This document shows positions 1-12,016 of a DNA stretch of 64,000 nucleotides, in pieces. The stretch is from Diadema setosum (taxonomy: Eukaryota > Echinodermata > Echinoidea > Diadematoida > Diadematidae). The notes under the pieces are model-generated. The model was not told the DNA's origin and did no database searches. It was given only the letters and a program-made list of their open reading frames with translations. Positions within the stretch are counted from its first letter, which is position 1. The number at the start of each line of letters is the position of its first letter. The stretch is from contig NC_092705.1 of NCBI RefSeq assembly GCF_964275005.1, positions 16,581,385 through 16,645,384 on the forward strand, written 5' to 3'. The position numbers and the translations under genes were made by a program.

Positions 1-1762
1 GTACTACCTTCTTCATGTAGAACATAATTGTTTTAGTGCACGAGACTATTTCTATATTATGTTACTGTAAAAAAAAAAGTCAGATGTTGTTTTCTCCTGT
101 AATACCTCAAAATATTATTGGACTGCATATTTGTTCACCATCTAAACAAGGTTTTCAGAGTATAACATTTACCGTCCATTTTTATATTTCCGGTGGTTCT
201 TCGTGCACAACTTCGCGTATATGACGTAGCAATGTCATATTTGTTATGATATACAAACGGTGTGTTGTACTGGGGTTATGAAAATACGAGAATTGCAGAA
301 ATGGTCTATTACGTTATAGAACGTGACTTCCATATTGCAGAAATGTCGGATCATAATAATACACGTGTATTTTGTGTTTGAAATTTGGAAAGCGATAACC
401 AATCAAAGGATATTGTAGTACTGTACCTATAGTTCACATGCCTCTATACATAGTCTGACTCTGCCACAACTTTTGTGTCACGGGTTGTGATAAGCCATCT
501 GTCATGATACACTTTTTATAGCTTATCAAACTGAACGTATCAACCAAGAAACACGAATGAAAGGTCAAAAGATGTTAATATTGCAACTTAGCATAAAAAA
601 AAAAAACAGTGACAAGACGTTTTGGAGACTACAGCTGCAACGTGTTCACCGTTGATTTTTTACTGTTGTCGTGACAATATTAACTTGCAGTTATCGTAAA
701 TATCAATCTGTCCGTCTATTGGTACATATTTCCTTTTTCGTATTTCGTCCGCACTTTTCAAATTCTTCCTGATATTTTCGGTATAGTTCAATTCAGCATG
801 TTCACGTTAAGATGTGTATTAGTGCAGGGTTCCATCATATATTCCAAATCATTCACGTATACTACATATTTAACTGGTTGCTAGATCTCGAAGAGATAGA
901 AGATACATGTATAACATATAGCATTTCTATGCGACTTTCAACTATCATTCCATCCAGTCAATTATGATTTTATTGATCACGTATATAATTATAACACAAT
1001 TTGCTTTTAGGTTTAGTGAAACCCGTCGATAGTAATTGATGACGTCAGGATGGTGTTTACCAGAAAATCGCAGGAATGCCAAGTGCACGTCACAATGAAT
1101 GATTGTATAGACTCCAAAGGGTATAGACCAAAGTAGTCCTACTACACAAAGTGTGAAAAATATGATATTTAACCGACACTTTGTGATAAAATTCTTGCGC
1201 CGTTTTCTCTAGGGTGACGTATGTTAACAATGATCATCACATGCCAAAATGTTTGCAGAGCATATAATGATTATTGTGTGAGAAAATAAAAAGGTGTATG
1301 ATTTGCCAAAGAATCAATTAACTAGTATTGGCCGTCATTTCCATTTTCCACTGGTGCATGATACTCGTGAAATTCAACTAAGTCTTATGATAGTGCCAGC
1401 TGAACGAAAACGCGTTCATTCTCAAGAAAAGAATAATCAGCTCCAAAGAAGCAAAGCAAAAACACAAACATAAAAAAAAACCACAAGTAAAACACTTCGA
1501 TAGAGAGTGGTTGAGCTCGATTCGGGGTTAACATTATACAATAATTTTCTGCCGTTGAACCTTTAGTTGCAGCAAGTTGACAGCCTGGTGATGATGTTAC
1601 TGTACATGTATTTACTATGGACCAGATCCGTATGGGGCATATTATACAGATTCTTTTTCGTATGAAGTTTTCGAATCAGGATGTGATTAAATGTGCCAAC
1701 AAATGACATTATCAAGACGTAGACGTTGCAGCAAAAATGTTTTTGATTGATCTCGAGGTGAC
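1..1762. other. gene-free AT-rich stretch
   Basis: No coding exon, RNA gene or clear transposon end is recognised. The only open frames are short and look like random or low-complexity sequence. I see nothing else here. Confidence 0.5.
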
Positions 1763-1827
1763 CAAACAAACAAACAAAACAAACAAACAAACAAACAAAC
1801 AAACAAACAAACAAACAAACAAACAAA
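1763..1827. repeat. (AAAC)n microsatellite
   Basis: Tandem CAAA/AAAC units run almost without interruption. A related GTTT tract follows at about 1920-1940. The Cys/Leu/Phe-rich minus-strand frame across it is an artefact of the repeat. Confidence 0.95.
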
Positions 1828-2613
1828 CGACAAAACACCTAGCTCAGTATCTCGATGAAAATATCACGTTTAATCTCCAGATCAGCTATAAAACTCGTTA
1901 ACTTTGCAATTTTTTTTTTGTTCGTTTGTTTGTTTGTTTTTTCGTCGTCCGCGGTAAACTGACTGATGTACCGTTTGCTCCCTTTTGGGATTTATGTAGT
2001 AGCGGGTTACGTGCCATCCGGGTATTTGCGTACAGTATTACGGCGAATGTATAAATTACAATATGTATTCACACATAATAGTGACGTGTTATGCCATCAG
2101 CTCATAATTAATGGATTTTGCTCATACATGTTTAGTGGTAATAGTCTACTAGTATTCACGACTATGTAAGTGAATTCCACAACATGGTTTGCTGCTACAC
2201 TGTATTTAGGTCTACTCGTTAATTCAACAGTTTTTTTTTTTTTGGTTTTTTGGGGTTTTTTTTTTACACATGACCGATGAAGCAATGCATGTTGAAGGTG
2301 ACTGGAATGAAAAGAATAAAATTAAACAACAATGAAAGAAAATCCAAAATTTCTCACACACAAGGAACCAATATATGGACTTCACTGGTTTTTACTTGTA
2401 TTCAGTGATTTTATGTTATTTGCCCTTCCCCCGAAAAAAGCATCATTTCCTCAGATTGGTCATTGTAACTCGAGAATGATGATGATATACGACGCATTTC
2501 TGTAATAAAATAATGTCATTAAAAAAGGAGAGCAAAGATTTGTATGCAAGTGAATGGGAAACTTCTCATAGGTGTCTCGATGGCACCACCATCGCTTATC
2601 ACCGTTTTTCTGA

Positions 2614-2632
2614 GTGTGTGTGTGTGTGTGCG

Positions 2633-2665
<33 letters not shown>
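2614..2665. repeat. (GT)n microsatellite
   Basis: A run of GT dinucleotides with a few CG interruptions, followed by a G-rich segment. About 40 bp further on, 2706-2760 resembles 54020-54075 (words CTGGTGC, CTTCTGGGTTT, GCTGACAAGC, then an A-run). That suggests two fragments of one dispersed repeat. Confidence 0.95.
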
Positions 2666-2863
2666 TGGGGGAGGGGATGGGGATGCGGATGGGCAATTTG
2701 AATTTCTGGTGCTACTTCTGGGTTTAATCTGCTGACAAGCAATTAAAAAAAAAAGAAAAAAAAAAGATGGAGGTCTCAGCGATTTTCTGTTGCCACTTCT
2801 GGGATCCGAAAAGTGGGGAGTCCAAGTGGTTAGACCCTATGTATTCCTATGTATTTGAAGAAA

Positions 2864-3742
2864 AACTAGAAATGTCGCTACAGCGACTGGTTATACCCCC
2901 GCCAAACAACATTTCATAAGCTTTGGTCAAAACAACATTTCATAAGCTTTGGTCAAAAAACTGACGAAGTAGTTAAATCCGCAAGATCTTTCCTTGATCT
3001 TCTGCCATTAATATGCCGTTACCATGGCAACGTACTTTCGGGTACTGTCGAAAAATGCGTCTTGCACATCTACAACCAAAGGCACACATCTGTACCAAGT
3101 TTCATGGAAATTGGGCAAAAACTGAGGAAGTAGTTTGCAACACAAAATTTTCCATCATTTTGGCTCATAATATGTGAGCTGTTACCATGGCAACATACTT
3201 TTTGTCACTGTCAAGAAATGTGTCATGCTGACCTATATCCTAAGACAAACATTCAATATGAATTCCATGAGAATTGGAAGAACACTGATGAAGCAGTTTT
3301 GCCATGAAGCATTTTGCCCTATATTTTACCAATAACATGCCGTTACCATGGCAACGCACTTTTTGCCACTGCGGAAATATGTGTCTTGCACATTAACATA
3401 TTCAGATGAATTATTGCATCTGTACCTAATTTCATAAAAATTAATCAAAAACTGTGGGAGGAGTTCGCGACGCAAGATCTGTACCCATTTTTGCCCATAA
3501 TATGCCGTTACCATGGCAACGTACTTTTGGGTACTGTCAAAAAATACGTCTTGCACATCTACAACCCAAGGCACACATCTGTGCCAAGTTTTATGGGAAT
3601 CGGTTGAAAACTGAGGAAGTAGTTCGCGACGCAAGATTTGCAACGGACCGACCGCCCGACCGACCGCCCGACCGACCGCCCGACCGCCCGACCGTCCGCT
3701 GATTCCTATACCCCCTTCAAACTTCGTTTGGCGGGGGTATAA
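2864..3742. mobile_element. modular repeat element with four ~163-bp units carrying CCATGGCAAC
   Basis: The element opens with CTAGAAATGTCGCTA. It has a perfect 16-bp inverted pair, TATACCCCCGCCAAAC at 2892-2907 and its complement at 3726-3741. In between are four related units of about 163 bp, with CCATGGCAAC at 3022, 3185, 3346 and 3511. Each unit then carries a block around TGTCTTGCACAT and one around CCAAGTTTCATGG. A (CCGACCGC)n tract at 3646-3701 precedes the right end. No protein is encoded. It is a non-autonomous dispersed repeat. Related copies lie at 61427-63142 and, as a variant, at 32540-33890. Confidence 0.75.
3646..3701. repeat. (CCGACCGC)n tract
   Basis: Short GC-rich tandem repeat just inside the right end of the modular element. 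The Arg/Pro/Asp-rich reading frames across it are by-products. Confidence 0.9.
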
Positions 3743-6644
3743 AAACAAAACGTGTGTGTTGGGGGGGGGGGGATTATTTCGCATTACACTTTATATTGTT
3801 CGAAAGTTTGTACAGTTTAGCATCGAGCATCGAATACTAGTATAGGGCCTACTTAAAGGGGAGGGGTTCCAGTTATAATCATTGTGAAAAGCGAATTGAC
3901 AAGCTTCTTTATATGCAAACTAATGGCAGAGTTGTGGCGACAACATCATTGTGTCTAATAAAGTGTGACTAATTTTATCGTTGTATCATGGTTGACTTCA
4001 GAATTCTGTAGATGCATTATCTACATGTCAAATTTTAGTGAAATATCTTTTGTTCTATTTGCCTTTTCTCTTCTCATCGAAGTCAACCGAGCACAAACTA
4101 GAGTTCATACCTTGACAATAACGGTATAGGCCTATGTTACACTGCTATCCAGACCATGCAAATATGTATTCATCTTGCTACGTGCATACAAAACATAAAT
4201 ACTAATCCATAATACATTGTAATTAAGGAAGAAGCTCCATGACTGTTTTGTGATTTTATCTGCATGTAGTTAGTATACTATTATTCATCAACGTAACAAT
4301 GACCGTCATTTGTTCAACCAAACGGAGTGTATATATTTTCGAACAGTAACATGTTATTGCGCCATCTATTGCCTTGTCTCACGAATTCCAGTTCTTTGTG
4401 CGTCAGGAGTGTCGTAAAATCGTACACGAGCATAATGAAATACAATGGCGACAGCGCAAGAAAAATCCAACGATCATGGATCGATTCGGGAAAGATCAGA
4501 CTCATGACATGCTTTACAAAAATCCAAATTTCTCTGTGACCATTTAATGAAATTGAATAGAGTTTTATGCAAAAATTGGTACACTGCTATTAGATGTTCT
4601 ATTTTTAGACCCTGAAATAGCATTCAGACAGTTTAATCACATTAAAAGTTAACAAAGCAGAAATCCGATTGTATTTTTTTTTTTTTTTTTTTGGGGGGGG
4701 GGGGGACATACTGCAAGGTCAACCTTACCTAAGAAGAATCTATATGGATGGGACTGAAGAAATAGCTTCGTCTTAGAGAAAATATGACTTATGAGGTATT
4801 ATATAAAATCAAACAGACAAAGAGTTAAAAAGACCTTCAACGTAGGCGATTATTTGACTTATGCAAGGTCAACTTAAGCAAGGTTGACTCTAATTGAATC
4901 CCCCGATGAGACAGGCTGGTGCTTTCAGCTCATAAATAGCTGATCACTCTCAATGCCCATAATATAGGACATATAAATCTCTCTGACATGCAACAATGAA
5001 GTATCCCCACCCCCCCTCCATGCAGGGCCACCATGTTGCCGTAGTTCCCTCTCTCCCCGTCCATATCTCTTTCTCCTTGCATGCATTGCTCTACCAACAC
5101 AAATAGACTGCGCAAAACATTCACTAATGTAGTAAAGGAGCAGCTTGCCTTTAATCTAGTACATCTAAAATGTCACAATATAGAAGCAAAATAGTGTAAG
5201 TACAAGCATAATATACAGACTTCTTCAATATTTTCTCTATCAGACACACACAAACAGTATTTTATGGTAACAGCAAATTGTATATTGCAGTCAACATACT
5301 AATCAATAGTCATAATTATATCAAGCAACATATCTGAAATACAAAAGGTAAGATTAGCGATCATTTCATTTGTTTTGGTTTTTTTCTTCCAAGGCGAGGA
5401 AAAATAATTCATACAGGAAACAAAACAGAATACAATATGTGCCAAATAATACTGGAAATTACTGTTCAATTCCAATAAAAGAATTGCCATAATCTGAGCA
5501 ATCATGAAGATACTAGAGGTATCACTGCCATAGCATCTATGGGTTGTAATCACTGTACACTGCCATCGCAGGATGAATGTCAATTCCATCCATATGGAAG
5601 CTTTTGACGCCCTACTTTGAACATTGCAAATTAACATCATGGCTGTGGATAATTACTGTTCTATACCTTTTTGTGCCAGGATATTTGACAGCTTAGTGTG
5701 AACAATGCTATGGGGTTTTCTGTGCCAATCTGCTCTGTTCTTTAATTCAGCTCTGTTGCAATTCTTTGTCACAGAAACTGGATCCTTATATAGACTGGAA
5801 TGAAGCTCCCATGTGTATATAGAAAATACTCACTGAAATAATGCACCTGCCAGCAATATTTCATGACCTAAAAAATAAAAAATAAAAAAAGCGGAACACT
5901 CCACTTCATTCCTCACAGTGTCTCACTCATATCTCTTGTTTAATGTTGGCAGCCTTGTGAACCTGTATTTTGAAAATCACATCTTTTGACTGTGAGAAGC
6001 ACTCACAAATTTTTTGATCACTGCTCACAAAATCAAACTAATAGGTTAACCGTAGGTTAGGTTGTATACCACTTAAACTGAATGCATGGGTGTATTCTAC
6101 ACGAGGAGGGTTCTTGTTCTGAGTAAAAACTCTATAAACTCTGTTGAAGAAAATGGGCAAGATAAAGGAAACAAATACCAATATGCAAAGTAATGTCAGT
6201 AACATACAGTCAAGATATATGTGTCTATAAATTCAAACGGCAGGAAAATGAAAACAACTACAATAACAAGTTAAACAGTAATATCATTATGAATGCATAT
6301 TCAATATATCTGTAGCTGACACAAACACAAAATACAGTTTGAAACACTTGGAAATCTTGTGCTGAACAAATTATAAAAATGTGACACTTGAAGACGTGAT
6401 TCTACTGTCTGGTTCCATTTGTGTGAGGTATGTAGGAACAGCTCTACCGACTTTGGCTACAATTTTAATGCATGCACATTGTTATGCTTTTCATGTCTGA
6501 ACTTTGGATTGCGCTAAACGATTATTGTATTACTGACTCAGAAAGGTTTTTCTTTCCTTTCCGCACATTGTACTTACAGTCCATTGCATATCTACCCAGG
6601 CAACTGGCATTGCTGAAATGAGTTTACGATATGATGACATAAAT
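3743..6644. other. gene-free stretch
   Basis: No gene is recognised. It contains a poly-T/poly-G run at about 4674-4705 and a short repeated word GCAAGGTCAAC near 4710 and 4864. Frames of 60-113 codons here have no recognisable domain, and I found no usable exon pattern. Confidence 0.5.
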
Positions 6645-6964
6645 GGTATCCCGGGGTACCAAATAAAAATCAGCCATTTTGTTGAATTATTTATTTTTTT
6701 AAAAAGGTTGTACCCTGGGTGCCAAAAAGAGGACATTATTTTGGTGCTGGAGCTAGCGCGCGCTAGCCACTGCACTGCACTACACTAAAGCACACGCTAG
6801 TGGTAACGCAGCTTTAATGCACGCATAGTAAAACATGCAGTGGCATGGGAAGGACTATGTACACGCACACAGTGCATGCATTTTTCTCTGACTGTTCTCG
6901 AATGGACATGAGGTGGCGCTACACAACACGGTAATCCGGGGTACTACGGTACCCCGGGGTAACG
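6645..6964. mobile_element. possible MITE with CCCGGGGTACC ends
   Basis: GGTATCCCGGGGTACC at 6645 is mirrored by GGTACCCCGGGGTAAC ending near 6964, which gives a short imperfect terminal inverted repeat. The interior has no coding capacity. No clear target duplication was found, so the element call is tentative. Confidence 0.35.
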
Positions 6965-8000
6965 CGTGGTGCATCATATGTACCTCAAGTACATGCATCT
7001 TGTAATGCTTTTCCAAGGATTCAATTGCACAAAAGTAAAATCTTCATATCTTCTAAAAACACCCAGTTCAAATAGTTGGGCCCATCATTTCTTATACTAA
7101 TATTATCTCTGACTACACACCAAGAAAAAAACAAAACAAAAACAATACATTTCATTGTGTCAGAATTCATATTCAGAAACAATATATTTTGAAGCAAACA
7201 CTCACCAAAATACTTCTACTTTCCAGCTATTATAGAATACTCTTTATTTCATACCATTGCAGAAGTAAACCAACAATTACCTGTTGACCGACAGACTTTT
7301 ATTGCTGAAAGGCAATACTGATTGATCAAAACTTAGGTTCATGAACGCATGAGATCGGCTATAGCAAAAGATACTACTTTACTCCAAGAGGCTATCTACC
7401 TCCAAACAAAGAGGATGTTTGAAATAAATTGCACATTGTGAGCACCCAACAGCAACTTGCGATCCCCCTTTTTTTTCTCTCTCCTGTGACAACAAGCAGC
7501 CTCATTTAGATACATAATATGTGAATAAACAACTCAGGGTTAACACCCAGATAAAAGTATAAATATTAGATTTTTCAACTTGAAATCAATTCACACCACA
7601 CTGCAGACTACATAATTATGTATATCGATGAGACAAAAAAAAAATTATTACCAACTCAATGAATGATTGAACACAAGATTTCATAAAAAAAAAAAAAAAA
7701 TGAATGTAACTACAAGGCAATTCCAATTATAGTTACATGCAAGTTGTAGACAGTCATAATGCAAACTTATTTAACATGCAGCATTTTGTGAGTTTTTGTG
7801 TCACTATAACTTTTTTTTTAAAAAGATGATACAGAACTTATTTTCACCCATAAAATAATAACCTTTCTTTAAATTTAGACTGATGACAGAAGCAATACAT
7901 TGAATGTAAGGAGTCAAGTGGCCAATTTCAGGAAAAGAATGAAGCTAATCACACCACCATGAACTTTTGCTGTAAAAATTCATGGGAATGGCATGCCAGC

Positions 8001-8400
8001 TTAAAGGGATGGTACAGTATTGGTGGAGATGAGAATTGGGCTTTTAACTTTTAGCGAGATACCATGAAAACACTTATCAAATAGTACAGAGCATACCATT
8101 TTAAGAGGAATTCAAAGTTGATTTGATGAAAATCGGGTTTGGAATGACTGAAACATCCAAAAACAAAGTAAAAAAAGTGATCATAATAAAGTGTGGGTCC
8201 CACACTTATTAGAATCGCTCTGTTTTGGATATCTCAGCCATTTCAAAACCAATTTTCATCAAATAAAAGTTGTATTCCTCATGGAATTACATGCTCTTTC
8301 ATATTTCATAAGAGGTTTCTCATTATCTCACACACACACAAAAAAAAAAATGTTAGAAACCTGAAATTAGGTCTCAACCAAAACTATACGATCCCTTTAA
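8001..8400. mobile_element. TTAA-ended MITE, family F copy 1
   Basis: The ends are TTAAAGGGATGGTA and TACGATCCCTTTAA. They are inverted copies, with TTAA outermost as a possible target duplication. The interior carries a short inverted core around AAAGTGTGGGTCCCACACTT. The same ~400-bp sequence occurs in opposite orientation at 17110-17498, and a partial copy starts at 31794. The TTAA and AGGG ends suggest a piggyBac- or Kolobok-type transposase, but the superfamily was not confirmed. Confidence 0.75.
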
Positions 8401-9689
8401 ATGCATGTTATATATTTTCATAGCAGAAATTATGATCCTCTGTGTCCCTGAGAAATGGGTGTTTTTCACAGGTCTGGGGAAAGTATTGTATTGATACATT
8501 CTTCTACAATGTGAAAACGAAAGCAACAAGGTGAAGGTGTCACCTTAACTATTGATATAAACAAGAGCACTGCACACTTAATGGTAACCTGAGCTTCTAC
8601 TCAATTTCCAATCTGATGCCAGCACTTGGCTCAAGAGAACTATAGAAAAAATATTAAGAGAAATAGATAAGAAAACTGCTGCAAAATTAGCAAATGTTTA
8701 TGAATTTACTAAAAAGGTACCAACATGATGGTACATGTTGCAATGTATCTTAAAGTCAAGCCAATCAAATATAAAATTAATCAGTATGGAAATACAACAG
8801 AGCAAATTAGACCTCATCATAATAACAATTCGACAAATTCACTAAACCTCAACAATTAAAATGAGTTTATATCATTGAAACAGTACAGAAACTAAGACAT
8901 TACTGTAGTGTATAAAATATCCATTGAATTCTAACTTTAGGAAATAATTATTTGTTTCTTTTTCCTTTTTAGATATATATTCATATCATCCTCTAAAATG
9001 TTTATGACTGACTCATACAATAACTTGAATATGACCTCTACAAAAGATCAAAACCTTTTAACTTTCACTTTCAAATCATAAATCCAGATATGCGAACAAC
9101 CTCTCACATATTGAATTTTAAACTTGTTTGCACAAATGAAAAAAGTTACCAGTATTTCAAGGACAGGAATGCAGTCTATCATAACCAAATTTTGTCATGG
9201 AAACTGCAACCCACTTGAGATCACATCACACAAAGTAAATAAACAAATATGACACTTTAAATATGTACTTGTATACTTTCATTCATGCTATCTTAAGTAC
9301 GCACTTTTGAATATACAGTGTATGTAAGACTATGTTTATAGTGTTTATATTCTTTGCCATAATTACGGTTACAATCACACTTTGGCATAAAATTTTTGTT
9401 TTCCATTTCTACAGAAATACTGGAATGCTATGACAAGGAATGGATCACTATCCGATGAGGAAAGGGGAGCGAACTGGAAATAATGGATGCAAATCTGAGG
9501 CAATGCTTTTGCAGAGCAAAGAAGCAGACATGTTCTTGTCTCTTTTCTCCTTCTGGGTTCAATATTTAAATCTTTAAGTGCAGCACATTAATGGTTATTG
9601 GTCCACTCCAAAAGAATCCTGTAAAATGAAATGCTATATCATATCCCATCATTTTCTAGGTATTTGCATCTTTGTAATTACCCTAATAT
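8401..9689. other. gene-free AT-rich stretch
   Basis: No exon, RNA gene or transposon end is recognised. Nothing else is seen. Confidence 0.5.
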
Positions 9690-10598
9690 CAGGGTGGTCC
9701 ACAAGGGTTTTTTGCATGTCGCTGCGACATGCTAAAGTTTTTGCACGACATCCTTCAAAACGTGTGACATTCCCCTCATGAACACGAGACACATTAGCAC
9801 TCTTTATTTTTTTCTTCTTCTTCACCCCATCACATACTCACTGAACACAACCAGGTGGTCACTTTCAGTCATGAAATTCTCCGGACAACCCCCCCCCCCC
9901 CCTTATTCCAGGACTATGATTAAAAAAAAAAAAACACGCTTAATAGGGCGGGTGGCATTGGATGTTGAAATATGGCATATTCTGGACAGCAGAATGAGTT
10001 ATTAAAAACAGCAGGGCTGCCAACATTGGAAACTAGTTGAGAGTGAGACTCCCATAGACCAATGCTATAATTTCGGAGTCAAAATGAGTGAGATCAATAG
10101 AAATGCATGCAAATGAAATAAGGAGTGAGAAAGGACCAAAATGAGTGAGTCTCACTCTCAATGAGTGAGAGTTGGCAGCCCTGAAACAGTCAGTGTACTG
10201 TATTGTAGTACAAGTTCAAGATGTCTTTGTCATTTTTCATAGCATCCCCATTGAGGAGTATATCATATTAAAAATATATTCAAAAGGTCTTACATGTAGG
10301 AGTAAGGACGATACATTAACATTTCAAGAACAATTTAAAATCTTATGTCATAATCAAACATAATAATTTTTCAAATACATTAATGATTTTTATCCTGGCA
10401 TGGCAGAGTGATCATGGTGATCAAAGTGTTCAAAATAAGGCTAAGACAGCACCAGAGAGCATCTAGAACCCTAGAGCTGGACCCTGGCTGCAAGGGGCTT
10501 CGCGGTCGTGATTTGCGCTTTGCGCAAACATACTTTCACGCGCAAGATCACTTTTTTCCCCTGCAACATGCTAAAATTTCAAATTGTGGACCACCCTG
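9690..10598. mobile_element. hAT-like non-autonomous element, 909 bp, hosting a nested MITE
   Basis: CAGGGTGGTCCACA at 9690 is mirrored by TGTGGACCACCCTG ending at 10598, and CATGCTAAA words lie inside both ends. The direct repeat CTAATAT flanks it on both sides (9683-9689 and 10599-10605). CAGGG ends and a 7-8 bp duplication are typical of hAT elements. No transposase frame is present, so it is non-autonomous. A second CAGGG element sits inside it (10012-10183). Confidence 0.75.
10012..10183. mobile_element. 172-bp CAGGGCTGCCAAC MITE nested in the larger element
   Basis: CAGGGCTGCCAAC at 10012 is mirrored by GTTGGCAGCCCTG ending at 10183. The direct repeat AAACAG lies at 10006-10011 and 10184-10189. 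The interior consists mainly of GAGTGAGACTC-type repeats in inverted arrangement. It must have inserted after its host element. Confidence 0.8.
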
Positions 10599-11560
10599 CT
10601 AATATACAGTTTTGAATTTCTGTTGAACATCTCAACCAGCTTCATGATGTTCATATTGAATAATGCATGTCAAATTTAAACAGTTTATTTAAGACAAAAA
10701 AACACATGCATTTTGAATGCAAGGTGGCAGGTGCTAAAAGAGCAAAAGTCACAATGTAGTTGCCAAGGCCCTATTCCATAAACAGACACCGTCATAAAAT
10801 ACAGTGTCCACCTGTATTTTCACGCAAATGTCCTTTAAAAGAGTTTTACTTGAGCCAGGTGCGATTCCAGACTACCAAAAAGAAAAAAAGGCAGACATAA
10901 TCAGAAATAAACATAAACAGGATATCAACTCGTTAATCACTATTGCCCATATGTATATCAATTCACTCATTTTTTTTTTTCATAACTCTGTCTCAAAGTT
11001 TGACTTGAAATCAAATTGTCATTTCTACAAAAATTATTTTTTTTTTTCACTGTGAAGAAATTGGGACACAGTAAACAACACTTCAACCACAACACTACAA
11101 TCCCAAAAAGAAATCTTAGCATTTTATTAATTTTAACTCTGGTACTGTGCACAGGATCACTAGTGTTTGTTTATTCCATTTGTGTGGTTGTGTGTGAGTT
11201 GGTACATGTGTTCATAAAAGAGGATTTATGACTTACACTGTTATCAAAGCCTGGATCAGAGAAATACTACCTCCCAGACCTTCCAACCTTTCTGACCAAA
11301 ATGTGTGCGTATGTTGGTATGTCTATTTGTACATAAGTATGCACGTGTATATATCATCTAAAATTTACAAATGAATATTGTATACTTATAAAAACTCCAG
11401 AACATAGCAAACTAAAATGAGAGAAATTTGAATATCCATTATGCATGTATATGCATATATATGTGCATGTGTTGTGTCTTTATCACACTATGTATCTTTA
11501 GGTGATGTACCCTGTGAGGTGAAATATTTTACAGCTTGTCTATCTGTTTTTCCTCTATAC

Positions 11561-12016
11561 CAGGGTGCTACATAACTTCTTTTTTTTTCCTAACACTTTT
11601 TTTCCTAACAGTCGGGTGAGCAGATTTTAGAATTGCTGCAGAACACTTGCCTAAACATGAATTTTACTCGACCGATATGAAAGTATAGAAACTTAAGAAA
11701 ATAACAGAGAAAATAACTTGTTAGTCAAGGGCTCGATAAAACACTATCATGTGAATAAACAGCACACATTGAGTCACTGGGGCTTCTTAATGCAATGTAT
11801 TGGAAAGTTGCTGATATGAAATTAAAGCATGTTGTATTACTACACAGGCATTATCTTTGGGGTTCAGCATGGTTGCCTTTGTGAGTTTGAAAAAAAGGTG
11901 GCTTCAAAACTTTTTTTCTTTGGGCAAGCCTTTTTTTCTCATTGTTCCAAAACACTTGCCCAACTCTGATTTTCACTTTCCCCAAGCAATAGGGCAAGCG
12001 CTTATGTAGCACCTTG
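11561..12016. mobile_element. hAT-like MITE, 456 bp
   Basis: CAGGGTGCTACATAA at 11561 is mirrored by TTATGTAGCACCTTG ending at 12016. The 7-bp direct repeat TCTATAC flanks it exactly (11554-11560 and 12017-12023). The duplication size and CAGGG end match the element at 9690. No coding capacity. Confidence 0.8.

Noticed and set aside
3326-3784. 152-codon minus-strand frame
   Set aside because: It runs through the modular repeat and its (CCGACCGC)n tract; the repeated protein text mirrors the DNA modules.
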